From Acinetobacter sp. WCHA55 (GTDB lineage Bacteria; Pseudomonadota; Gammaproteobacteria; Pseudomonadales; Moraxellaceae): DNA of 64,000 nt. The DNA lies in assembly GCF_002165305.2 (NCBI RefSeq), contig NZ_CP032286.1, forward strand, positions 1,860,001 through 1,924,000. Direction: 5' to 3'. A model generated the notes under the pieces. The model was not told where the DNA came from. It did not search any database and worked only from the letters and a program-made list of their open reading frames with translations. Made by a program: the position numbers and the translations under genes. Shown one piece after another: positions 28,558 to 37,537 of this stretch. How positions within the stretch are numbered: the stretch's first letter is position 1; every line of letters begins with the position of its first letter.

Positions 28558-29817
28558 CTAAAAACCAAAGCCCAGTTGAGGTGAAAGCTGTTTTTGATAT
28601 TTAGATTGCCCCGATTGCAAAATGTGCTGCCGAATCTGGTTCGCCTGTTGCTCTTTTTTAAACTTTGGCGTGTCTGCACAGCGAATAAAATGCTGTGCAC
28701 GATTGTAAGCAATACCCATACGCTTTAGTTGATCGATATGAATCTGCCCAAAATGCCGAGCTTGCACAATTTTTTTAGCCGATTGAACACCTATACCCGG
28801 AACACGTAAAATCATACGATAATCCGCATGTTGAATATCAACAGGGAAATGCTCAGGGTTACGCAATGCCCAACTTAGCTTCGGGTCAATGTCCAAATCT
28901 AAATTCGGATACTGATCATTCACGATTTCCTGCGCATCAAAACCATAGAAACGCATGAGCCAATCCGACTGGTACAGCCGATTTTCTCTTAATAATGGTG
29001 GCGCAGAACCCACGACAGGAAGCATTTTTTCTTGTTCATTGATTGGGATATAACCTGAAAAATACACTCGTTTGAGCTGATACACTTTGTAATGGTGATC
29101 TGCCATTAAAATAATATCTTTGTCTGTTTCTTGATGTGCACCCACCACCATCTGAGTGGTTTGTCCCGCGGGTACAAACTTAGGTACATGCTGCATCACA
29201 CGCCGTTCATCCGTTAACTGAATTAAGCGATCGCGTACAATACCTAAGTCCTTTTGTACTTCTGCATGCGATTTTTCAGGTGCAAACTGCTTTAGACCAA
29301 CTTCCGTTGGCATTTCCAAGTTAATACTCATGCGGTCTACATATAAACCCGCCTCGGTAATAATCTCTTGGGAAGCACCTGGTATCGTTTTTAGGTGAAT
29401 ATAACCATTAAAGTTTTCTTCAAGGCGTAACTTTTTCACCACTTCTAGCATTCGCTCCATAGTGAAATCAGCTGACTTGAAAATACCTGAACTTAAAAAC
29501 AACCCCTCAATATAATTGCGGCGATAAAAGTTGATGGTTAAATCCACCACTTCTTGTACAGTAAAAGCGGCTCGCTTGACATCGTTAGAGCGTCTAGAAA
29601 CACAGTAGGAACAATCAAAAATACAGACATTTGAAAAGAGAATTTTAAGTAATGAAACGCAGCGACCATCTTCTGTATAACTATGACAAATACCGTTTCC
29701 AGTATTCCCCAAACCTTGGTTTTTGTTTTTACGATTGCTACCACTGGACGAACAGGACACGTCATATTTAGCTGCATCAGCTAGAATCTGTAGCTTTTCA
29801 CGGATACGATCGGTCAT
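28558..29817 (-). CDS. Putative DNA modification/repair radical SAM protein (TIGR03916 type)
   Basis: The 419-residue protein carries the radical SAM cluster CIFDCSYC (Cys at CxxxCxxC, about residues 66-73), a TIM-barrel core, and a C-terminal helix-hairpin-helix (ILRVPGIGVQSAKKIVQAR) that should bind DNA. Extra N-terminal cysteines (VSCSSSGSNRK, GICHSYTEDGRCV) precede the cluster. It is the upstream member of a two-gene operon with the TIGR03915-type partner, with one base between stop and start. Function in DNA repair is inferred from domains only. Confidence 0.9.
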   Translation of the reverse strand: MTDRIREKLQILADAAKYDVSCSSSGSNRKNKNQGLGNTGNGICHSYTEDGRCVSLLKILFSNVCIFDCSYCVSRRSNDVKRAAFTVQEVVDLTINFYRRNYIEGLFLSSGIFKSADFTMERMLEVVKKLRLEENFNGYIHLKTIPGASQEIITEAGLYVDRMSINLEMPTEVGLKQFAPEKSHAEVQKDLGIVRDRLIQLTDERRVMQHVPKFVPAGQTTQMVVGAHQETDKDIILMADHHYKVYQLKRVYFSGYIPINEQEKMLPVVGSAPPLLRENRLYQSDWLMRFYGFDAQEIVNDQYPNLDLDIDPKLSWALRNPEHFPVDIQHADYRMILRVPGIGVQSAKKIVQARHFGQIHIDQLKRMGIAYNRAQHFIRCADTPKFKKEQQANQIRQHILQSGQSKYQKQLSPQLGFGF

Positions 29818-30023
29818 GATGATCCTCGGTAAAATCTAAAATAAAAGTATAAAAAATTTCAGACTAAAAGCATTGCAAATACACATACCCAACGACATGG
29901 CTTGTCGCTAAAAACCGAAAAATAAACGTGATTGCTTTAGATATTTTTCGAAAAAATACTGAATATTATTTGCCAATTTTGCAGTGCTTGGGCAAAGTGT
30001 CTATATGTAAAAGGAGCAAGTAC

Positions 30024-31076
30024 ATGTCTTTATTATTAGAACGCCTTGAAATTAAGCATCCTATCTTCCTTGCACCGATGGCCGGTGTTTCTACACCAGA
30101 GCTTGCAGCGGAGGTTTCAAATCAAGGCGGGCTAGGCTCACTTGGATTAGGTGCAAACACCGCAGAGGCCGCACGTACTCAAATTTTAAAAACCCAAGCA
30201 CTGACTGAACAACCTTTTCAAGTTAATTTTTTCTGTCATCAAAGCGTTGAACTTGATCCAACTGTCGCACAAACATGGATTGATTTTGTAAGTCCTCATT
30301 TTGAACAATATGATGCAGAACCACCCACTCAACTGCACTGTATTTATCCTAGCTTTTTGGACAACGATGAGTTTTTAAATGTCGTGCTTGAAACTCGTCC
30401 TAAAGCCGTGAGCTTCCACTTCGGTATTCCGCATCCGCATCAAATACAGGCTCTAAAAGACGCTGGCATTTTAACTATGGTTTCTGCAACCAACCTAGCG
30501 GAAGCGCGGGCTATTGAAGCAGCAGGAATTGATTTTATTATTGCTCAAGGCATAGAAGCAGGTGGACACCGCGGGATTTTTAATGAACATTTTGATAGTG
30601 CAATACGTACGGTCGACCTTGTACAACTTCTGACTCAGCACTGTCGGTGTCCTATTATTGCTGCAGGTGGCATTATGAATGGTACACAGGCTCAGCAAAT
30701 GTTAAGTCTAGGTGCGAGTGCGGTACAGTTGGGAACAGCTTTCGTACAATGTAAAACATCAAATGCCAATGATGCCTACCGTCATGCACTTTTCCATGAG
30801 CACATCACACAAATTAGTGCGAGTATTTCAGGTCGCCCCGCTCGGGGTTTACTCGGTCACTGGCATACTCAAATTGATCTACCAAACCGCCCTACGGTTG
30901 CTGCATATCCATACTGTTATGATCTAGGGAAACAATTACATGCCGCAGCGACCAAACAAGGTGATCAAGGTTTTGGCGCATTTTGGGCAGGTACGAATGT
31001 TTCGCAAATTCGTGCCATGGAAGCCCCTGACTTAATTAACCAACTGTTGGTTGAAATGCAACAAGTCAGTTATTAA
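30024..31076 (+). CDS. Nitronate monooxygenase family protein
   Basis: This 350-residue FMN TIM-barrel protein starts at MSLLLERLEIKHPIFLAPMAGVSTPELA, with a strong AAAGGAG site. Family signatures include SNQGGLGSLGLGA, FHFGIPHP, IAQGIEAGGHRGIF, and IAAGGIMNGTQAQQMLSLGASAVQLGTAFV. These enzymes oxidise nitronates such as propionate-3-nitronate to safer products. A convergent terminator shared with dusB follows. Confidence 0.9.
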   Translation: MSLLLERLEIKHPIFLAPMAGVSTPELAAEVSNQGGLGSLGLGANTAEAARTQILKTQALTEQPFQVNFFCHQSVELDPTVAQTWIDFVSPHFEQYDAEPPTQLHCIYPSFLDNDEFLNVVLETRPKAVSFHFGIPHPHQIQALKDAGILTMVSATNLAEARAIEAAGIDFIIAQGIEAGGHRGIFNEHFDSAIRTVDLVQLLTQHCRCPIIAAGGIMNGTQAQQMLSLGASAVQLGTAFVQCKTSNANDAYRHALFHEHITQISASISGRPARGLLGHWHTQIDLPNRPTVAAYPYCYDLGKQLHAAATKQGDQGFGAFWAGTNVSQIRAMEAPDLINQLLVEMQQVSY

Positions 31077-31092
31077 GTCACTCTATCTACTC

Positions 31093-31124
31093 AAAGCTCC
31101 ATAAATGGAGCTTTATTTATTTTG
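31093..31124. terminator. Hairpin terminator between converging nitronate monooxygenase and dusB genes
   Basis: The stem AAAGCTCCAT/ATGGAGCTTT is followed by a T-rich stretch. It reads rightward from the nitronate monooxygenase gene and overlaps the last codons of dusB on the other strand. Confidence 0.75.
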
Positions 31125-32142
31125 CTTCCAACAAATTGACCTGTTCAACTTGTACGTCATTCATGGTTTCACCATGGATAAGTAATTGGTCAAAGTAGTC
31201 TGCGACAACTTTGAATTGTTCAGTTGTACTTTCCACTTTGTACATGTTCTGACGAAACTCATTACTTGAACGTAAACCTTTGGTGTACCAAGCAATATGT
31301 TTACGTGCGATTCGACAACCAGAGTATTCCCCGTAAAATGTGTACAGTTCAGCAAGATGTCCAAGTAGAACTTCTTTTACTTCTTGAATACTTGGTGCAG
31401 CCAAATGTTCACTCGTCTCCAGATAATGCGCGATCTCACGAAAAATCCATGGACGCCCTTGCGCAGCGCGACCAATCATAATTGCATCTGCACCAGTATA
31501 ATCGAGCACATATTTGGCTTTTTCTGGACTATCAATATCCCCATTCGCAATCACTGGTATATGAATGAGCTGTTTGACTTCTTTAATCAAATCATAACGA
31601 GCCGTATTCAAATACATGTCTTCACGGGTTCGGCCATGCAATGCCAACGCTGCAATACCCGCCTCTTCAGCACGTTTCGCTACACGTAAGATATTTTCAT
31701 GCCCATTTAAGAAACCCAAACGCGTTTTCAGTGTGACAGGTACATCAACTGCAGCCACAACTTCATCCAATATTCGAGCCACCAAGTCTTCATCTTTTAA
31801 AAGTGCAGAACCCGCCAGCTTATTACAGACTTTCTTGGCAGGACACCCCATATTGATGTCCACAATTTGAGCACCATTTGAAACCTGATATTGTGCAGCT
31901 TTCGCTAAATCTTTGGGATCTGATCCTGCAATTTGTGCTGAAATAGGCGCCAATTCACCATCAAAATTAGCACGATATAAGCTTTTTTTACTCATCAGTA
32001 ACGTTTGATCTGATGTCATCATTTCACTGACAGCATGCCCTGCACCAAAGTATTTGCATAGCGATCTAAATGGACGGTCAGTTACGCCTGCCATAGGAGC
32101 CACAATCAAATTATTTGACAGTTGATACGGACCAATATACAT
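31117..32142 (-). CDS. dusB: tRNA-dihydrouridine synthase B (DusB)
   Basis: This 341-residue protein begins MYIGPYQLSNNLIVAPMAGV and has QIAGSDPKDLAKAA, the catalytic Cys in INMGCPAKKVCNKLAGSAL, IANGDIDSPEKAKYVLDYTGA and GRAAQGRPWIFREI. These match DusB rather than DusA or DusC. It makes dihydrouridine in tRNA with FMN and NADPH. The 5' region is repeated at the far side of the accessory island (41529-41655), including a 23-codon remnant of its first residues, so this locus has been a recombination point. Confidence 0.95.
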   Translation of the reverse strand: MYIGPYQLSNNLIVAPMAGVTDRPFRSLCKYFGAGHAVSEMMTSDQTLLMSKKSLYRANFDGELAPISAQIAGSDPKDLAKAAQYQVSNGAQIVDINMGCPAKKVCNKLAGSALLKDEDLVARILDEVVAAVDVPVTLKTRLGFLNGHENILRVAKRAEEAGIAALALHGRTREDMYLNTARYDLIKEVKQLIHIPVIANGDIDSPEKAKYVLDYTGADAIMIGRAAQGRPWIFREIAHYLETSEHLAAPSIQEVKEVLLGHLAELYTFYGEYSGCRIARKHIAWYTKGLRSSNEFRQNMYKVESTTEQFKVVADYFDQLLIHGETMNDVQVEQVNLLEAK

Positions 32143-32230
32143 ATGAATTCATCACTTTTTCGACCGGCACAGTATACTGCATCTATACTTTCGGCTCATC
32201 TTTTATCATGTGTTCTGTGACTATGAAATA
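32104..32230. repeat. Left copy of the island-flanking repeat (dusB 5' end plus intergenic)
   Basis: This 127-base stretch spans the first 13 codons of dusB and the following intergenic sequence. It matches 41529-41655 base for base without gaps at a fixed offset of 9425, with about 20 mismatches (about 84% identity). Conserved blocks include ATTCATCACTTTTTCGACCG and ATCATGTGTTCT. The copy ends in ATGAAATA, which aligns with the start codon of the gene at 41648. IS5 sequence follows after 9 bases. Confidence 0.85.
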
Positions 32231-32239
32231 CTCAAAATA

Positions 32240-33308
32240 GGCTTTGTTGCATAAAGATTTAAAAGATAGAGCTTTTCTAAGTTGCTCAAATTTAAGTGAC
32301 AACTTGGGTATGAGGTCGGCGCAATTCTGTGAATTTATTTAACACGGTTATACGTGCATGGACTTCATTGAGTTGACTGTCAAAACTCCTTGCACTGAGT
32401 TTATCGCCTGAGAAGCACTGCTTCGTAAGATTTGATGCAATGCATCTTGATTTCGACCAAACTACGTCGATGATAACCAGTCCACTTTTTCCAAAGCATT
32501 CTTCCTAGATGTTTAATCCTTTTCAATAACTCATTTCTCTCTAAAGATCCCAATTTCTTATCTTTCCATGGTCTTACATTTTTTCTGGGCGGAATCACTG
32601 CATGTGCTTTCCGATCTGCAATGACCTGTCGGCATTGTTTCGTGTCATATGCTCTATCCGTATAGACAGAATCAATACACTCATCAGATGGGATTTGATT
32701 CAACAGAACATCCAAGACTTGTGAATCACTGACATGATTTGTTGTGAGCTTTACAGCTCGTATTTGCAAGGTTTTAGCATCTATACCAATATGTAGTTTA
32801 CGCGATTGCCGACGATATTTAGGCTGATGTTTCTTGCGTTTCTACTCACCTTCGCCTAGAAATTTAAGGCCAGTTGAGGCTATCAATAAATGTAATCCTT
32901 CATGACTTTTTTGATAGCTGATCGCAATATCAATCTACTTTTGTCGTCGGCAAAGTGTGGAATACGAATATCACTGATATTCGGTGCTGTCCAACTTAAC
33001 CCACTGAGTTGAATTAGGCTTTGCACAAGGCCAGTGACCATACGCAAAGAAAGTCGAAAGATAGATTTGATCATCAAACAGCACTGAATTGCTGTATCAA
33101 AATAGGTTTGATTTCTTCCATGCTTAGCTTGTGGCTGAGCATACCATTTAGTCTGAGGATCGAACCAAATTGAAATATTTCATCGCTTGATTAGAGCTTG
33201 GTTATATGAGGACCAATTCGTTGTACAATAAATTTTAGATGCAGGCTTCTTCATCTGGAAATTATATTGATGAAGAAGCCTTTAAGAATTGCTTTGTGCA
33301 ACAAAGCC
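32240..33308 (-). mobile_element. Degenerate IS5-family element (IS427-like)
   Basis: This 1069-base element is bounded by inverted ends GGCTTTGTTGCATAAAG (left) and its near-complement at 33292-33308. TA appears on both sides, a possible 2-base target duplication. It carries a broken transposase on the minus strand. The right end lies two bases beyond the stop codon of the ZnuD-like receptor, so insertion spared that gene but removed any terminator. Confidence 0.85.
32292..33254 (-). pseudogene. IS5-family transposase, inactivated
   Basis: The reading frame can be followed through NISIWFDPQTKWYAQPQAKH, IKSIFRLSLRMVTGLVQS and TDRAYDTKQCRQVIADRKAH to RRPHTQVVT. It is broken by a TGA where Gly is expected just before NISIW, by a disrupted stretch after SWTAPN, by a TAG in place of Trp in GEGEWKRKKH, and by a frameshift after KMHCIK. 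At least four lesions make it non-functional. The DDE-type fold pieces identify the family. Confidence 0.85.
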
Positions 33309-33310
33309 TA

Positions 33311-35671
33311 TTAAATATGCATCGTTATGCCTAATTGGAAAGCTCTGCCTGGTAAGGGTGCAATATATTTCAATGGAGAGTTTTGCGGCCGTGCATCTTC
33401 ATTCAGCAAATTAGAGCCATTGATAAAAAGATCAAAACTGGCGTTTTTCAACGTCACTTTTTTACGAATGTCTAAATCAAGCAGATTGTATGCAGGCAAT
33501 GGGACTTCCTCCCCCACATTTTTACCTAGGTAACGAGGCTTATCGTAATAAATACTAGACAGGCGTGCTGACCAATTTTCTAATGTCCACTCAACATTTG
33601 CACCATAGCGGTTGGTTGGCATATTGGGCAAATAGATTCCATCATTGGCTAAACGTAAACGATCAGGATCTGTCGCTTTATTTTTGACCAAATCTGAAAA
33701 GCCACCTACTTTTAAATCCCCAAAGTTGTCGAGAGAAAATGTATGGTTCATATCCAACTCAAAACCATTCACTTTTGTATCGGTTTGCTTCCAATACTTC
33801 AGTGGTAAACGGTTCCGCATAGAGGCACCTGAGTGGGACAAATACAGATAGTCCTCAAAATCCATTTGGTACAATGAAACTACAATATTGGTCGAGCCCC
33901 AATTCAGAGTGGTTATAAACTCTACACCCTGCATGACTTCTTTGTTGAGTTTTTGATTTCCTTCTTCTTGGGTCATCACTGAGTAGTGAGGGTTACTGGC
34001 GTAGAGTTCATTGATTTCAGGTGCTCGTTCAGACTCACTGTACTGAAGTCTGAAACCCAAATAGTCTGTAACTCTAAATTCTGATCCGATATAAAAACTA
34101 TTCAGACCAAAGGACTTATCTTCAAGCGTGCTATTTGAAGCATTACGCGCCAACTTAAAGCTTTGGTCCTGAATCTCATCTTTAACTTTCTCGACACGAT
34201 AACCAGCATCAAATGAAAATTGATTGAAATCTAGTTTTTCCTGAATGAATATCGCATGAGAAGTTGTATTCACATTCGGTAAATAACGTTCTGAACCAGT
34301 GCCCTTAACCTGTCTGGCATTTATAGACGTCCCTATTTCGCCAGTGAGATTTTTATAAGGTATGTGTTCAAATAGAAACTCCGCAGTATCAGTATCAAAT
34401 TTATACTCATTGGCTTTACTTGCACCAATGTACTCTCCAGATGTGTTTGACAGTCTAGATGCTTTAAAGTGAACACTCTTCAGTAGATTTGATGGCTCTC
34501 TAAACAGTGAATCTAAGGTGAAACGATCCTGTTCAATTTTTACCCCCACAGGTAAGCCATCACTATAAGAGCTCTGAAAAGATTTGTTTTCCATAGAAAA
34601 ACCTGGAACACCATATTCACTACTTTTATAGTCGGCACTCACGCCGATATAACCACTGTTTAAGAAATAAGTTGTCCCTATCGCCATGTTTTCATTTCTA
34701 GCATAGCTGTTACCCAGTTTCTTTTTATAATTCGGCGTTACATCATTGTTAATTTTATTCTGTACATACTTAGCCGTGCCAGGCACATAATCTGGGTTCG
34801 GATCATTAATAAACTCTTTTAATGAACCATTTACATACCGTTTTGAGATTGCCTCATCTGTGTATTTAGCAGACTCTAAACCATCATAATAATCATAGAA
34901 ATTTTCTGGGTTCTTCGCGATATCCTCTAAAACGTGCTTATCTAAATACTGATTATGTGCTTTATTAAACATATTTGAGATCCGAGAGTCTCTTTGACAT
35001 GCACTTGCTAATGCGGAGTTTACACCTCCAGTACTCGGAAAAACCGCTGTATCACATACTGTAGCTTTGCTTGATCCTGGTATTTTATACGAAGAAATAC
35101 TCTGAGTTGAGAACTGAACATTTGTGCTTAAGTTTTTTTGATTGTTTATATTTAAACGAATACCGTGTGCATTAAAATCATTAAACCCTTTGTTATAAGC
35201 GATATCTAAGCTTCGACTTTTATCTTCCAACTCTTTTGAAATCAGCCCAGTATCAATATCAACACTACCTCCAATGGCGTTCCCTCCATATCTAACTGAA
35301 TTTGTGCCTTTATGAACGGTAACACTTTTCGTAAAGAGCGGATCAAATGGAATATTAATATCACCACTTATGGCATTCATCCCATTAATCGTTTGGCCAT
35401 GCTCAAGGATACTCACTCTATTACCCGATAAACTGCGTATCACGGGTGCACCAGCATTTGGACCAAAGGATGTACTTTGCACTCCTGAAATATGTTTAAG
35501 TGCATCTCCAAGTGTATTTGATACTTCGATTCTCTCTTTCTCTACAATAACTGAAGTCTTTTCGGTCTTATCCGCTTGAAAAACAAGCGTATCTAAAGCT
35601 TTAACATTTTGCTCTGCATGTGCCTGTTGAATAATCATCAAAATAAGCGTCATCAAAGATGTGTGTTTCAT
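33311..35671 (-). CDS. ZnuD-like TonB-dependent receptor
   Basis: This 786-residue outer membrane receptor has a signal peptide ending AHA. Its plug domain follows (LGDALKHISGVQSTSFGPNA, APVIRSLSGNRVSILEHG, VTVHKGTNSVRYGGNAIGGS), closest to the ZnuD zinc receptor group. The barrel holds the late motif ASNPHYSVMTQEEGNQKLN. A long loop near residues 205-310 has two cysteines (ATVCDTAV, ASACQRDS) and is not His-rich. A strong Zur box precedes the gene, supporting zinc uptake. It ends MHI rather than the usual aromatic residue. It lies within the accessory island. Confidence 0.85.
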   Translation of the reverse strand: MKHTSLMTLILMIIQQAHAEQNVKALDTLVFQADKTEKTSVIVEKERIEVSNTLGDALKHISGVQSTSFGPNAGAPVIRSLSGNRVSILEHGQTINGMNAISGDINIPFDPLFTKSVTVHKGTNSVRYGGNAIGGSVDIDTGLISKELEDKSRSLDIAYNKGFNDFNAHGIRLNINNQKNLSTNVQFSTQSISSYKIPGSSKATVCDTAVFPSTGGVNSALASACQRDSRISNMFNKAHNQYLDKHVLEDIAKNPENFYDYYDGLESAKYTDEAISKRYVNGSLKEFINDPNPDYVPGTAKYVQNKINNDVTPNYKKKLGNSYARNENMAIGTTYFLNSGYIGVSADYKSSEYGVPGFSMENKSFQSSYSDGLPVGVKIEQDRFTLDSLFREPSNLLKSVHFKASRLSNTSGEYIGASKANEYKFDTDTAEFLFEHIPYKNLTGEIGTSINARQVKGTGSERYLPNVNTTSHAIFIQEKLDFNQFSFDAGYRVEKVKDEIQDQSFKLARNASNSTLEDKSFGLNSFYIGSEFRVTDYLGFRLQYSESERAPEINELYASNPHYSVMTQEEGNQKLNKEVMQGVEFITTLNWGSTNIVVSLYQMDFEDYLYLSHSGASMRNRLPLKYWKQTDTKVNGFELDMNHTFSLDNFGDLKVGGFSDLVKNKATDPDRLRLANDGIYLPNMPTNRYGANVEWTLENWSARLSSIYYDKPRYLGKNVGEEVPLPAYNLLDLDIRKKVTLKNASFDLFINGSNLLNEDARPQNSPLKYIAPLPGRAFQLGITMHI

Positions 35672-35691
35672 TTTTCACCCCATTAATAAAA

Positions 35692-35714
35692 GAAACGTTA
35701 TAACATAACATTTA
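35692..35714. promoter_or_regulatory. Zur-box operator upstream of the ZnuD-like receptor
   Basis: The 23-base site, centred on GTTATAACATAAC, matches about 20 of 23 positions of the enterobacterial Zur consensus. It lies about 20 bases upstream of the receptor start codon, as expected for a zinc-repressed promoter. Confidence 0.75.
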
Positions 35715-35903
35715 ATAAATTAAAAAAAGTATTCTAGAGGTTCTTTGTTCTGTGTATAAATGAAACTATTTCAAAAAGAAGAAAAGCCATCCTAGTGCGC
35801 TGAACCCCAGAATGGCCTTGTTCAGAATATTGATCCTAAATGTATAATTTCAAGTGTTTAACTTAAAAATTAATCCACTTATTTAAGTTTAGCTTAAAAC
35901 TAG

Positions 35904-36905
35904 TTAAAAGCCTTCCAAAACGATTTTTCCTTTCGCTCGGCCAGTTTCAATCAGTTCATGAGCAAGTTTTAAATTTTTTGCATTAATTTTACCTAAAGTC
36001 TGATTCAGCGTAGTTTTAATTTTATGGCTATCCACCAATTCTGCAACCTGATGTAAGAGCTGAGATTGTTGTTCAATATCTGTTGTATTGAACATTGAAC
36101 GTGTAAACATAAACTCCCAATGCACAGAAACTGACTTAGACTTAAACGCACTGATATCCAATGATTTCGGATCATCAATTAAGCCAAACTTTCCTTGTGG
36201 AGCAATTAACTTAGAAATTTGAGGAATATACGTTTCTGTTTGATTCGTTGAAAAAATATATCGAGGTGCATCTAAACCCAATGCTTTGATTTGCGTGTTT
36301 AAATCTTCGGTATGATCAATAACATAGTCAGCCCCTAAAGACTTAACCCATGCTTTAGTCTCTTCCCTAGATGCTGTAGCAATAACTTTTAAATTTGTCT
36401 TCGCTTTGAGTAATTGAATCGCAATAGATCCTACACCTCCAGCGCCTCCAATCACTATAATATTATCAGCTTTGTCTAAATCAACGTTGAAACGATCAAA
36501 TAACATTTCCCACGCTGTAATAGCGGTTAATGGCAGTGCAGCCGCTTCAGCATCACTCAGGCTTTGGGGTTTTAAGCTAACAATCCGCTCATCGATTGCT
36601 TGATATTCAGCATTACTCCCATCCCGAGTTAAATCACCTGCATACCAGACCGGATCTCCGACTTTAAAATATTGCACACCAGAACCGACTTCAACAACCT
36701 CACCCACTGCATCCCATCCTAAGATACGTGTGTTGCCTGCTGCGACAGGGTTTCGCCTCACCTTAGTATCGACAGGGTTAACCGAAATCGCTTTGACTTT
36801 AATCAACAAATCCCGATCATTTAAGCTCGGTATCACTTTTTCGATATCTATCAGTGGATTTTGAAATCCATGATCCATACCGTCAATATAAGAAATAGCC
36901 TTCAT
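35904..36905 (-). CDS. Zinc-binding-alcohol-dehydrogenase-family NADPH:quinone oxidoreductase
   Basis: This 333-residue medium-chain dehydrogenase has an N-terminal GroES-like domain (VKAISVNPVDTKVRRN, ILGWDAVGEVVEVGSG, VGDPVWYAGDL) and a Rossmann fold with the NADPH motif GGAGGVGSIAIQLLK. Zinc-binding cysteines are absent, as in quinone oxidoreductases. It is transcribed divergently from an HxlR-type regulator, a pairing known for reactive-electrophile or quinone stress genes. The regulator is now split by an insertion, so this gene may have lost its normal control. Confidence 0.9.
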   Translation of the reverse strand: MKAISYIDGMDHGFQNPLIDIEKVIPSLNDRDLLIKVKAISVNPVDTKVRRNPVAAGNTRILGWDAVGEVVEVGSGVQYFKVGDPVWYAGDLTRDGSNAEYQAIDERIVSLKPQSLSDAEAAALPLTAITAWEMLFDRFNVDLDKADNIIVIGGAGGVGSIAIQLLKAKTNLKVIATASREETKAWVKSLGADYVIDHTEDLNTQIKALGLDAPRYIFSTNQTETYIPQISKLIAPQGKFGLIDDPKSLDISAFKSKSVSVHWEFMFTRSMFNTTDIEQQSQLLHQVAELVDSHKIKTTLNQTLGKINAKNLKLAHELIETGRAKGKIVLEGF

Positions 36906-36929
36906 TCACTTATCCTCTTGTTTTGTTAT

Positions 36930-36943
36930 TTAAGTTTACTTAA
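36930..36943. promoter_or_regulatory. Palindrome in the divergent HxlR/oxidoreductase promoter region
   Basis: The perfect inverted repeat TTAAGT-TT-ACTTAA lies between the divergent starts. A partial second copy (TTAAGTTA) is at 36953-36960. It is a plausible operator for the HxlR protein. Confidence 0.5.
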
Positions 36944-37231
36944 TATTCTTTTTTAAGTTATACAGACAAATTCGTCTTATAGTTACCAAAAGGATACTAT
37001 TGAAATGGGTAAGCTCAAACATTCGCGTTTTGATTGCACACCAGGATGCTCTGTTGAAGCTGCTATAGGATTACTTGATGGTAAATGGAAGAGTATTATC
37101 TTATGGCATTTATTAGAAGATGATGTTTTAAGGTTTAATGAACAGAGATGGATCCGTAAATTTGAACAACTCCTATAAGTGATATTCTGCTCCTCAAATG
37201 ATGTTATAAACATCAATATATGGAGTATTTT

Positions 37232-37537
37232 ATGGCACGTAGACCAAGAAGAAATCATTCAAATGATTTTAAAGCTAAGGTAGCACTTGCTGCGATTAAA
37301 GCAGAAAAAACACTTGCTGAATTGAGTGCTGAGTTTGATGTTCATCAAAACCAAATTATTGACTGGAAAAATCAATTGATCTCAGCTTCCTCGCAAGCTT
37401 TCGATCAATCAAAAGCTCCAACAGAACCACCCATCGATCTAAAAAAACTACATGCAAAAATCGGTGAGCAGGCATTAGAAATTGATTTTTTAGAAGGTGT
37501 GTTGAAGAAACTGGGCCGCTTCAACCACAAAAGTTAA
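37232..37537 (+). CDS. IS3-family transposase OrfA
   Basis: The protein has 101 residues with a basic helix-turn-helix N-terminus (MARRPRRNHSNDFKAKVALA, then LAELSAEFDVHQNQIIDWKN) and a C-terminal leucine-zipper-like helix (LHAKIGEQALEIDFLEGVLKKL). Several heptad leucines support dimerisation. It binds the element ends and forms the first part of the OrfAB fusion. Confidence 0.92.
   Translation: MARRPRRNHSNDFKAKVALAAIKAEKTLAELSAEFDVHQNQIIDWKNQLISASSQAFDQSKAPTEPPIDLKKLHAKIGEQALEIDFLEGVLKKLGRFNHKS
37486..37492 (+). other. Programmed -1 frameshift site (slippery heptamer)
   Basis: TTTTTTA is in the correct phase (T TTT TTA) in the orfA frame, at the junction where orfB begins. This is a classic slippery heptamer for IS3-family OrfAB production. 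Confidence 0.8.

Noticed and set aside
28557..28712. Long start of the TIGR03915-type protein
   Set aside because: The extra 52 codons lie inside the radical SAM gene and have no protein-like character. The family start is at 28556.
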